Shown one piece after another: positions 6,157 to 12,756 of a stretch of DNA of 12,817 bases. Each line of letters starts with the position of its first letter. The stretch's first letter is position 1. The DNA lies in NCBI GenBank assembly GCA_934254825.1, contig CAKQMB010000028.1:1-12817 (forward strand). Reading direction: 5' to 3'. The DNA is from an uncultured Clostridia bacterium (GTDB lineage Bacteria > Bacillota > Clostridia > Christensenellales > Borkfalkiaceae). The position numbers were made by a program, and so were the translations under genes. The notes under the pieces were generated by a model. It saw only the letters and a list, made by a program, of their open reading frames with translations, was not told where the DNA came from and made no database searches.

Positions 6157-6262
6157 TGGCAAGCAGTGCACCGGTATATACCAGGTGCATTTTTTGCTTG
6201 TTGGGGAGATGCCCCCATCCCCTTGAACTGCTGGCAAGCCGCAGAGCCACGCTGACACTTTT
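6157..6262. other. Candidate origin of transfer (oriT) region
   Basis: This gene-free stretch next to mobC has higher GC than its surroundings and dense symmetry. A 23-bp palindrome is nested in the CAAGCA/TGCTTG arms. GGGGAGATGCCCCC and CATCCCC lie just after it. GGCAAGC occurs twice as a direct repeat (6158 and 6233). MobC-type proteins bind such repeats near the nick site, and oriT commonly abuts mobC. No nick sequence can be identified from sequence alone, so this is inference from position and structure. Confidence 0.38.
6160..6200. repeat. Nested palindrome with T-tract
   Basis: CAAGCA (6160-6165) pairs with TGCTTG (6195-6200). Inside, TGCACCGGTAT (6167-6177) pairs with ATACCAGGTGCA (6178-6189) with one bulged A. 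Six T residues follow at 6190-6195, so on the plus strand it would also work as an intrinsic terminator, although no plus-strand gene precedes it. Confidence 0.7.
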
Positions 6263-6271
6263 TGAAAATAA

Positions 6272-6628
6272 TTAATTTCTCTTCCTTAAATCTACATCAT
6301 AAAGATGAATAACTGACTTAAGCGTTTTTCTAAGTAACTTAGTTTGCTCAGCATACATCTCTTTTAATTCAGCAATATCCTCTCTGTAGATATTTCCGGT
6401 TTCATTTGCTTTTTTCGCATACTGATTTAGGTTATTGCTAATTCTTGAATGCAAGGACAACACCTTACTCAAATCTGGCCATCGCAAATTTATCAAATAT
6501 CCATTCAAAGCCATTTTTCTGATAAAGGCGCTCATATTTTGAACTCCGGCCTCCTTCATTCGGTTATGCAGTATCTCCACCTCCTCCGGTTTAAATTTCA
6601 CATAAATACCTTTCGAATATTCTTTCAT
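6272..6628 (-). CDS. MobC-like relaxosome protein
   Basis: A 118-aa protein. The N-terminus, YSKGIYVKFKPEEVEILHNR, is a ribbon-helix-helix-like DNA-binding region, followed by AGVQNMSAFIRKMALNGYLI, the (M/L)S.FIR..AL.G classic of bacterial MobC (PF05713). The rest is helical, with SLHSRISNNLNQYAKKANET and a basic end LRKRN. MobC proteins bind oriT and help the relaxase open the DNA. The ATG at 6628 has GGAGG 9 nt upstream; an upstream frame to 6721 has none. The relaxase gene normally follows mobC in the same direction, but here it is absent and replaced by a palindromic region and a 78-aa gene. The element may therefore depend on a relaxase elsewhere or be decayed. Confidence 0.78.
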   Translation of the reverse strand: MKEYSKGIYVKFKPEEVEILHNRMKEAGVQNMSAFIRKMALNGYLINLRWPDLSKVLSLHSRISNNLNQYAKKANETGNIYREDIAELKEMYAEQTKLLRKTLKSVIHLYDVDLRKRN

Positions 6629-6895
6629 TTTGCATTTCCTCCACTCTCTTCTTTTGATTTCTGGTTTCTTTTTGAAATCATTCTTCCAGGGCAAACAATG
6701 ATTTCTAAAAATAAGCAACAAAAAAGCAACCGATGTTACTCGATTGCCATATTGTTACGCTTGCGAGACTATTTCTTTCCCAAAAATTTGTTAGTATTGC
6801 ATAAACCGTTTTGTGAAAATTTCTGTCCAAAAACTTTCAAAAAGTGATAATTGACTTTTTGCAAATTGTTGTTCTCAGAGTTCATATAAAATTGG

Positions 6896-6924
6896 AAAAA
6901 GCCCAAACCACACGGGTTTGAGCT
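6896..6924 (-). terminator. Intrinsic terminator
   Basis: On the minus strand AGCTCAAACC pairs with GGTTTGGGCT (9 of 10 Watson-Crick) around a CGTGT loop and is followed by TTTTT. It lies downstream of the M56 gene and about 50 nt after the promoter at 6976-7004. Confidence 0.7.
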
Positions 6925-6970
6925 TCGTTTGTGCATTCATATTTTCTGTTTTTGGGTATAGAATCTCCGT
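6896..6970 (-). ncRNA. Candidate small RNA of about 75 nt
   Basis: A near-consensus promoter (6976-7004) faces a terminator (6896-6924) with no convincing gene between. The expected transcript is roughly 70-75 nt. An ATG at about 6938 opens a short frame of about 22 codons that runs through the terminator stem and lacks a close ribosome binding site. The unit could be a free small RNA or an attenuated leader of mobC. The rest of 6629-6895 shows no other feature. Confidence 0.3.
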
Positions 6971-6975
6971 TGTTA

Positions 6976-7004
6976 AATATAGAATATTTGTTTGATTTTG
7001 TCAA
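6976..7004 (-). promoter_or_regulatory. Strong sigma-A promoter below the M56 gene
   Basis: TTGACA (7004-6999), a 17-nt spacer and TATATT (6981-6976). It is a perfect -35 with a near-perfect -10, about 85 bp beyond the M56 stop, reading toward the terminator at 6924 and mobC. Confidence 0.65.
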
Positions 7005-7089
7005 GATTCACTTACAATGAACCAAGCAAAAAGATAAAAGAATTTGCTATGAACAACCACTGGCTGATAATGCCCTGATGGTTTAATTC

Positions 7090-9534
7090 TTATTCATTTA
7101 TTATTTGCCAAAGAAGCCAACTTCCCGGATAATATTTTTCCATATCCTCATCACTATACTGTTTGTCAAGCGATTCTGCGCGCCGTTTGAAAGCATCAAA
7201 CCAATCCTGTCCAGTGACGAGATCTTGGTCAATGGCGTACCCCTCTCCCCATGTAAGCATAATATTCTGACAGATTAATGCCATAATCTGTCCACGTAGT
7301 TCAGTCTGCCCTCCCTGCAAAAACTCTGAGAAGCAATACCGGAGGGTGTATTCCCCGTAGCTCAGCAGTTCCTGATATTCGGGTTCATGTGTCTGCGTGT
7401 AATCGGAGGGATTGGAGGAGGCAGTCGGAGAAGCCATGATGGTATCCAGCAATTTTTCAATCGTCGTATCCAGACTGCCCGCACTATGCAGACATGCCAG
7501 TGCCTTACTGTAATTCTGTGTCTGCAAATCTTCGATATACGCCTGATCGTTCAGCGCATCATCCGCAGCAGCACCGGGGAATTTATCCCGAATATCGTCT
7601 GTATAATAACTTCCGTCTCTCGGTTCCCAATATTCCTTCAACGTATACTCTCCCGAATCAAGGACCTCGAAAGTAATGGCAGTGGGAATAAAGCTCCCGC
7701 CAACGGATTCTAAAGTGCCGCCATAGGTACTATAGATTTCATGAAGAACCAGAAGATATACGGTTTCTTCCTCCATGTGGGTATCTTCACCAACCATCGG
7801 GGTACCGCTTATGGCCTCGTTTGCAAGCAGCACATGACTTTCTACATGGATTAGACCGTCCGTATTCTCGTCGGAGAAATGCTCCAAAATTGCCTGGTTG
7901 ATCGCAGTATCAAGATCATATACTTCTACTTTATCGAAATCTGATCGCACGAAAGACGCGATAGTTTCACCAGTTTCTACTTTACAAAAAGTAATAACAT
8001 CCATATTTCCGATTAGATCAAAAGCGGTAGCTGCGCAAAGATCAAAATCCTTTTTCTGTACAGGATCATTGCCGGTAAGATAAACAATGAGTTCGTAAGG
8101 CTTCGTCTGGGTCTTAAGCTCTATTGATGAATATCGGAAATCCTTTGGATAAGAGAGAAGCTGCGCAATTGAGGAGACTTTTGGAGCATCGCCAATATAG
8201 TCCGTCCTGTATTGTTCTATATCATCCAAGATTGTACTTTCTATTCTTACTTCAATATTATCTACATTCACATAAACAATTTTATCCTCATCCGTATTAT
8301 TTTGCACATTCACACCAATTTTGAACCAGCCACCTTTTTCCGCATCCATTTTCACAGGCATACCAGGGATAAGATAAGCAGGCTCATCGTAGGCTGTTTC
8401 TGTTCTCACCTGTACTGGTTTTAGGAAAACTTGCGTGTCTCCAAGACCTTCATCGGCGGTTACCGTAATGTAGTTTCCCAGGGGGGATATCTCCTCATCG
8501 GCATATACAACGGTCTCCTGGCTACCGGCAGGTATGATAATTCTAAGTCTGAAACTCTCCTGCTTAGGATTCGTTAACAAACAGACCGCAAAAATCGCAC
8601 ATGAAACAACCGCCACTACGATTATCCCAAAAGCAGGCTTCTTCCAGTTTGCCAAGTTACGGATTCGCCCCTTGGCGTCGCCCTCGCCAAAGGCAAGCGG
8701 CGTACCGGCAATGATGTGTTTACCAGTAGCAAGGCTTAATAGCGATGCTGTATAATCTGCCAGGACACAATCTCCCATTTTCTTTATCACAGCCTCGTCG
8801 CAGCTCATTTCCATATCCCTACCGGCAAGGATGAAAGCAATCCATACCAAGGGATTAAACCAATGGATACACAATACAACAAAAGCCAGAGCTTTTATAA
8901 TATAATCAAATCTGCGGATATGATGCTGCTCGTGCATCAGAATATAGGACTGTTCCTGTTCTTCTACAGAGGATGGAAGATAAATCTTAGGTTTAAATAA
9001 CCCCATGACAAACGGCGATGTAATATCATCTACCAGATAGATGTTTTCCCGTAATGGCGAAGCAGTGATTAGCTTTCTCCGAAGCCGTTTGTAAGATACT
9101 GCCGCATAGATACCCATTCCGATGACACCTACCATCCAAACATAGGTAGCAATTGCCATCGGTGCCTCAAGTGGGTCAGCTCTTAGTTGTTCCTCCCCTT
9201 GAGGCAAAGTATTATTAATTGCATCATCAAAACCGGGAACTGGCAGCACAATATTAGGATACTCTGTATGAACAATATCGTTCGGAACATACTCGATACG
9301 ACTTGCCATTGTGCCACTTTCAGCAACAGGAGTATCAATTAAACCGAACAGCGAAAAACTGGATTCAATAGATACAGGGCATATCAGTCGAAAAAGGACA
9401 ATTCCCCAAAGTGCATATGAGATAACCTTCGGAGCCTTTTTAAGAAGAAGCCGAAGTAGCAAAACCAATACGATAACCACACTTGCAGTAAGACTCATAT
9501 TTAATAGTTTGGGTAAAAATGTATAGAAGAACAT
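7090..9534 (-). CDS. M56 (BlaR1/MecR1-like) membrane metalloprotease sensor
   Basis: An 814-aa membrane protein. Membrane segments lie at about 13-33, 38-53, 126-146, 213-236 and 302-321. The zinc protease site HEQHH is at 201-205, followed by IRRFDYIIKA, with a glutamate ligand in MEMSCDEAV (241-249). This is the M56 pattern by which BlaR1-type proteins, on sensing a signal, lead to inactivation of the BlaI repressor. Unlike BlaR1, the roughly 490 residues after the last membrane segment show no SxxK/KTG penicillin-binding motifs and look like a beta-rich extracytoplasmic sensor domain. The start has GGAGGTGA overlapping the blaI stop, so the pair is translationally coupled. It probably senses a cell-envelope or antimicrobial signal and regulates mainly its own operon; no resistance gene is adjacent. 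Confidence 0.9.
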   Translation of the reverse strand: MFFYTFLPKLLNMSLTASVVIVLVLLLRLLLKKAPKVISYALWGIVLFRLICPVSIESSFSLFGLIDTPVAESGTMASRIEYVPNDIVHTEYPNIVLPVPGFDDAINNTLPQGEEQLRADPLEAPMAIATYVWMVGVIGMGIYAAVSYKRLRRKLITASPLRENIYLVDDITSPFVMGLFKPKIYLPSSVEEQEQSYILMHEQHHIRRFDYIIKALAFVVLCIHWFNPLVWIAFILAGRDMEMSCDEAVIKKMGDCVLADYTASLLSLATGKHIIAGTPLAFGEGDAKGRIRNLANWKKPAFGIIVVAVVSCAIFAVCLLTNPKQESFRLRIIIPAGSQETVVYADEEISPLGNYITVTADEGLGDTQVFLKPVQVRTETAYDEPAYLIPGMPVKMDAEKGGWFKIGVNVQNNTDEDKIVYVNVDNIEVRIESTILDDIEQYRTDYIGDAPKVSSIAQLLSYPKDFRYSSIELKTQTKPYELIVYLTGNDPVQKKDFDLCAATAFDLIGNMDVITFCKVETGETIASFVRSDFDKVEVYDLDTAINQAILEHFSDENTDGLIHVESHVLLANEAISGTPMVGEDTHMEEETVYLLVLHEIYSTYGGTLESVGGSFIPTAITFEVLDSGEYTLKEYWEPRDGSYYTDDIRDKFPGAAADDALNDQAYIEDLQTQNYSKALACLHSAGSLDTTIEKLLDTIMASPTASSNPSDYTQTHEPEYQELLSYGEYTLRYCFSEFLQGGQTELRGQIMALICQNIMLTWGEGYAIDQDLVTGQDWFDAFKRRAESLDKQYSDEDMEKYYPGSWLLWQIINE

Positions 9535-9538
9535 AAAA

Positions 9539-9892
9539 TCACCTCCTCAATCCGTCAATGAGTTTTTTGAGTTCTTCGACTTCTTCATCTGATAGTTTTT
9601 TTCGTGTGCCAAAAGCAGCTATAAACGCAGGAAGAGAGCCGTCAAAAGTTTCCTCGACAAACTGCTCGCTTTTCATTCCATAAAACTCTTCTCGTGATAT
9701 TAGCGAAGTAACCATTTTGTCATGAAGCTGAAAAATGCCTCGTTCACACAATCTCTTTAGAACAGTATAGGAGGTGGTTGACTTCCAACTCAACTCCTCT
9801 TCTGCCATTTTAATAAGATCTCTGGAAGCCAACGGTTCATGATTCCAAATAATATCCGCAAAACGGGACTCAAGTACTCCCATTGTAGGCAT
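9539..9892 (-). CDS. blaI-like: BlaI/MecI-family transcriptional repressor
   Basis: A 117-aa winged-helix repressor. VLESRFADIIWNHEPLASRD opens the DNA-binding domain; SWKSTTSYTVLKRLCERGIF (35-54) is the recognition helix and the family's T..T.L.RL..KG motif; EFYGMKSEQFVEETFDGSLP and FIAAFGTRKKLSDEEVEELK form the dimerisation and proteolysis region. Family members bind TACA/TGTA dyads as dimers and are inactivated through the partner M56 protease. GGAGG lies 8 nt ahead of the ATG. Two operators overlap its promoter, so it autoregulates. It is first in a two-gene operon, with the M56 gene starting 4 bp after its stop. Confidence 0.92.
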   Translation of the reverse strand: MPTMGVLESRFADIIWNHEPLASRDLIKMAEEELSWKSTTSYTVLKRLCERGIFQLHDKMVTSLISREEFYGMKSEQFVEETFDGSLPAFIAAFGTRKKLSDEEVEELKKLIDGLRR

Positions 9893-9915
9893 ATATGATT
9901 CCTCCTTCCTTTTAT

Positions 9916-9928
9916 CTACATCATGTAG
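9916..9928. promoter_or_regulatory. BlaI-type operator 2
   Basis: CTACATCATGTAG, a 13-bp dyad of the form TACA-N3-TGTA, extended to 17 bp by AT on each side. It lies between the start of transcription and the ribosome binding site, 24 bp centre-to-centre from the other operator. Confidence 0.75.
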
Positions 9929-9936
9929 ATAAATAT

Positions 9937-9965
9937 ACTCTACATGATGTAGATGATATTGTCAA
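9937..9965 (-). promoter_or_regulatory. Sigma-A promoter of the blaI-M56 operon
   Basis: TTGACA (9965-9960), a 17-nt spacer and TAGAGT (9942-9937). Operator 1 lies across the spacer and the -10, so bound repressor would exclude RNA polymerase. Confidence 0.68.
9940..9952. promoter_or_regulatory. BlaI-type operator 1
   Basis: CTACATGATGTAG, the reverse complement of operator 2, covers the spacer and part of the -10. Two matched dyads 24 bp apart fit cooperative repression by BlaI dimers. Confidence 0.77.
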
Positions 9966-9986
9966 TAGACTTCATGGAATTGTAAT

Positions 9987-10018
9987 AAAAAACGCCCGCA
10001 GGATTTCTCCCGCGGACG
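9987..10018 (-). terminator. Strong intrinsic terminator
   Basis: On the minus strand CGTCCGC pairs with GCGGGCG (one G-T wobble) over an inner GGA-GAAA-TCC stem-tetraloop, then TTTTTT. It insulates the blaI promoter from upstream transcription. It is not close to any gene end (the GHKL gene ends at 10456), so some transcript must cross the 10022-10455 region. Confidence 0.75.
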
Positions 10019-10106
10019 GCAGTACAGTCAGTTCTCAAAGGTTTTTACTCAATTTTATATGTTGACAGCATGAAACCACTAATGTGTTGATAAGTTTATG
10101 AATATT

Positions 10107-10275
10107 CTTGCGGCTCAAAATCGCAAGTCCGGAAATTTGGAAATCGGAGTTCCGGTACTCGGAAACCACCTTTTTGTGCTTGACTATTTGTCCATTTCTA
10201 TGGGGATATTAGTCAAGGCCCTGCCGCATCTGCGGTGCGTAGCAGCCTTTACTAATATTCTCATAAAAATTATGA
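10107..10275. ncRNA. Gene-free region with serial hairpins; candidate structured RNA
   Basis: In the 434-bp gap 10022-10455, five perfect stems occur one after another. They are CTTGCG/CGCAAG (10107-10127), CCGGAA/TTCCGG (10129-10155), CTTGACTA/TAGTCAAG (10179-10217), AAGGC/GCCTT enclosing CCGC-ATCT-GCGG (10215-10249), and TCATAA-AAA-TTATGA (10261-10275). A strong minus-strand terminator follows at 9987-10018. The third and fourth stems share bases, so they may be alternatives. The strand is not certain; the terminator favours minus. It could also be a mobile-element end or a non-autonomous repeat. Confidence 0.35.
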
Positions 10276-10280
10276 TTCGG

Positions 10281-10367
10281 TATGCACAAAAGTGAATCTA
10301 AAAGTGATTTCCATATCACCGGACAACTGATGGAATCTAATCCGGAATATTCAGTTTATGCACAAAA
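10281..10367. repeat. 11-bp direct repeat TATGCACAAAA
   Basis: Exact copies at 10281-10291 and 10357-10367, 76 bp apart, inside the gene-free region below the GHKL gene. Their role is unknown; they may be binding sites or the edges of a small insertion. Confidence 0.4.
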
Positions 10368-10369
10368 TT

Positions 10370-10393
10370 TCAGATTTCCTCACAGAAATCTGA
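10370..10393 (-). terminator. Hairpin downstream of the GHKL gene
   Basis: TCAGATTTC pairs perfectly with GAAATCTGA around a 6-nt loop. On the minus strand it is followed by AATTTTG, a weak T-tract, so it may be an inefficient terminator about 65 bp after the stop codon. Confidence 0.42.
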
Positions 10394-10455
10394 GCCTATC
10401 GCTTATATAACAGCTTAGCACATCAGCCCCTGCTGTAAACATATTAAAATGACCC

Positions 10456-12489
10456 TTAACTTACATCACCAATCTTACCAATTGCAATATTAGTTAATGT
10501 ATTTACTTTATCACGTCCTTCTTCGTTTTCAATATCTTTCATAAGTTCTTTAGCTAATTTCTCTCTGTCATAGTTCAATCGTTTCAACAAAGGCGCATGT
10601 CTTAATTCAAAACTCTTGAAAACATCATCCCACGTTAATGCATAGACTTCGTAATTTTCTACTTGTATAACCAATCCAATTTTCCCTTTGTCTTCAAATG
10701 TCTTGTATCTGCCTTTTACATCCTCATCCACTTCTTTGCAAACGGCAATAAACTTCCATCTTCTGTACTCGCTATTGAAATTAGGTTGCTTTCTTACAAA
10801 ATCCATATAGTCTTCGATTTGTCTTAATACTTTCTTTGACAAGATAACCTTTGGTGCCTTTAACTCTACAATAATATTCTCTTCCATCGTGGTTCCAAAT
10901 GAAGCTTCAATATCACGAACATTGCACATAAATATATCCATTCTACGTTCTTGCTCTGCATCTTCATCGAGAGTCGCCTCTATATCTTTTACTCCATATA
11001 AAAAATTAATATACTTTTCTAAAGCATTCTTCATTCTTTCATCTGCACTTGCCAAGTTAAATTGTTCGCCAAATAACCAGAAATGCTGCTGCACTATCTT
11101 CTGAATGTGGTCTCTCTCATTTGCATACTGAGTCATATCAAATACAATTGTTCTCAGCAATTCAATAACCTTATATCTATCTTGAACAAATTTAATTGTG
11201 TCAATTACATTTTCAAGCTTTGTTTTACGCAACATATCAGAAAAATCTTGTCTCTGCTCTGGTGTTAGTTCCACTATTTGCTCAACTATTGTTAGAACGT
11301 TTTCTCGTTCTCTTGAATTAAGCAAAAGGTTCAAAAAACCTAACAAAGATTTTTCTTGAACTGGCTTTAATTTATAAAAAATTTTCGGCTCAATTTTATA
11401 GATTTCCTTTGTTACTTTTTCCAGATCTTGTTTTTGCATTTTCCCATATGGATCATCCGGAAATTCTGGAAATGTCTTTCGTTCCTCAATCATCTGTCTT
11501 ACTGCATCATCTGCCTTTTGAGACATATAATTACCAATTTTCTTTTCGATAAATTTAGCTATAAACTTTTTGAGTTCTTTATATACCTTTTTATCATCCT
11601 CATCTGTGAACAGACTTATCTGGTCACTCTCCATTTCCATGCAGTCATTTTCCTGTCCGTCAAAGAAATCAGATTTCACAAAAACGCTGTGATTAAACTC
11701 AACAGTATTTCTGTTAAATGATGTTGTCTCAATACTTTTCACTTCATCTTTGCTATCAAAGAAATAACAACAGAATTTTTCTTTTATCGCCTCTGTCCAT
11801 ACAATGAGTGTTACTTCAAATCTACTTCCAGCTATCGTCGTTATTGTCTTTTCGCTAAATTCTGTATTAATATATTTTTCATATTCAATTGGTTTTCCAT
11901 TTATATTTATTTTTAAATTTCTGCCCTTGCACAAATATAAAAACCACGCAAATTCCTTTAACAATGCTGGCTCAAGAACTTCAAATGCCATATTTTCCGC
12001 CGTCAAGGAAAAAATATTGTCAAACTCTACCTTTGTTCCTGCTTTCCTTATTGCAGAAACTTTCGGTTCTGTATAACTGAGGACTTCTTTCTTATCATTT
12101 TCCAATATTATTTCATATGCTTTATATTCAATGGAATCAGAATCCTTATAAGTGGTAATCCACTTTGCTCCAGTAGCAAAAGCAGAAAAAGAAAATCTTC
12201 CCTTACCCTTATTAGCCTTGGATTTCATTTTTAATGACAAAAGATTTTTTTGAGATGTCAAAAAAGCTCCGAAGGTGTCTGATAAATCATCATAAACAAT
12301 TCCATCTCCGTTATCTGAAATAGACAGTTCACTAACCCCAGAAGCAATATTTAAAGAATAATCAATATTAACTTCTGTTGCATGAGCCTCAAATCCATTC
12401 CATACATATTCACAAATAGCCTCCTTGTAGTCATTTGTGATTCCTGAAGATTCAATACTCTGATTCTTTACGCTAAGCTGTAATATCAT
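10456..12489 (-). CDS. GHKL ATPase fused to a PD-(D/E)xK (DUF4263/Shedu-like) nuclease domain
   Basis: A 677-aa cytoplasmic protein. The Bergerat ATP-binding fold (about 1-130) shows the N box EAICEYVWNGFEAHA with Asn31, the G1 box ISDNGDGI (56-63) and the G2 box NKGKGRFSFSAFA (93-105). A transducer-like region and a helical middle follow. Near the C-terminus, IQKIVQQHFWLFGEQF (462-477) resembles the entry to DUF4263, then RRMDIF with Asp518, IIVELKAPK with Glu542 and Lys544, and RQIEDY with Gln557 and Tyr561. This is a complete D...ExK...Q restriction-type nuclease set. GGAGG lies 9 nt ahead of the ATG. The architecture predicts an ATP-gated nuclease, most plausibly antiphage or abortive-infection defence. 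Motifs are seen; function is inferred. No modification methyltransferase is adjacent in the window. Confidence 0.88.
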   Translation of the reverse strand: MILQLSVKNQSIESSGITNDYKEAICEYVWNGFEAHATEVNIDYSLNIASGVSELSISDNGDGIVYDDLSDTFGAFLTSQKNLLSLKMKSKANKGKGRFSFSAFATGAKWITTYKDSDSIEYKAYEIILENDKKEVLSYTEPKVSAIRKAGTKVEFDNIFSLTAENMAFEVLEPALLKEFAWFLYLCKGRNLKININGKPIEYEKYINTEFSEKTITTIAGSRFEVTLIVWTEAIKEKFCCYFFDSKDEVKSIETTSFNRNTVEFNHSVFVKSDFFDGQENDCMEMESDQISLFTDEDDKKVYKELKKFIAKFIEKKIGNYMSQKADDAVRQMIEERKTFPEFPDDPYGKMQKQDLEKVTKEIYKIEPKIFYKLKPVQEKSLLGFLNLLLNSRERENVLTIVEQIVELTPEQRQDFSDMLRKTKLENVIDTIKFVQDRYKVIELLRTIVFDMTQYANERDHIQKIVQQHFWLFGEQFNLASADERMKNALEKYINFLYGVKDIEATLDEDAEQERRMDIFMCNVRDIEASFGTTMEENIIVELKAPKVILSKKVLRQIEDYMDFVRKQPNFNSEYRRWKFIAVCKEVDEDVKGRYKTFEDKGKIGLVIQVENYEVYALTWDDVFKSFELRHAPLLKRLNYDREKLAKELMKDIENEEGRDKVNTLTNIAIGKIGDVS

Positions 12490-12522
12490 CTCTAAACACC
12501 TCCATAAAATCTCATCATTTTA

Positions 12523-12756
12523 TTAATCGTCAAACAAACTCATTTGAGTTTTGATTAATGACTTTACTTTTCTCTCTTTGATTATATCAGATTCATCAAT
12601 TTCTCCAAACAATAATGGCGATTTAGGATTATGCATGCCAAAATTCTTTCCAACTGTGTTTTCACTATAATTTGCATAACAATACAAGCAACCATTTTTG
12701 CAAGTATTATAAGCTCCTATGTCGATACTTGCTACACAGCTGTAAATCGTAACTTT
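12523..12756 (-). pseudogene. C-terminal remnant of a DUF1848 protein
   Basis: About 77 codons, closed upstream by TAG (12759-12757) and ending at TAA (12525-12523). CVASIDIGAYNTCKNG and CLYCYANYS contain CxxxCxxC (CKNGCLYC), the iron-sulphur motif of radical SAM enzymes. NPKSPLLFGEIDESDIIKER and MSLFDD follow. This matches, as I remember it, the end of DUF1848 proteins, where CVASIDIGAYNTC is normally preceded by a longer domain. That domain is missing here and replaced at about 12740 by a different coding frame. It lies 33 bp ahead of the GHKL gene and contains that gene's likely promoter. Confidence 0.68.
12581..12609 (-). promoter_or_regulatory. Possible extended -10 promoter for the GHKL gene
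   Basis: TATAAT (12586-12581) preceded by TGA, giving the TGN-TATAAT form, with only a weak -35 (TTGGAG or TTTGGA near 12609-12603). It lies inside the DUF1848 remnant, about 90 bp ahead of the GHKL start. Confidence 0.4.

Noticed and set aside
6167..6195. The palindrome plus T6 read as a plus-strand terminator
   Set aside because: No plus-strand gene precedes it, so termination is unlikely to be its main role; kept as a repeat and possible oriT part.
6449..6847. A 132-codon plus-strand open frame opposite mobC
   Set aside because: It lies opposite a well-supported MobC gene, is rich in F, H, I and S as antisense frames are, and lacks a ribosome binding site.
7387..7713. Plus-strand open frames opposite the M56 gene
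   Set aside because: Antisense shadows of the sensor domain, with no ribosome binding site or coherent domain.
7090..9534. True BlaR1/MecR1 beta-lactam sensor
   Set aside because: The region after the last membrane segment lacks SxxK and KTG-type penicillin-binding motifs and no beta-lactamase gene is nearby.
10098..10295. A 65-codon plus-strand open frame
   Set aside because: It coincides exactly with the serial hairpins, has no ribosome binding site, and its translation resembles no natural protein; the structure explains the DNA better.
11428..11721. Plus-strand open frames opposite the GHKL gene (also at 10889, 11083, 11804 and 11889)
   Set aside because: All are antisense to a continuous 677-codon gene with recognised motifs and show no initiation signals.
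10456..12489. Sensor histidine kinase
   Set aside because: A GHKL ATPase fold is present, but there is no membrane segment and no HisKA phosphoacceptor region, and the C-terminus carries nuclease motifs.
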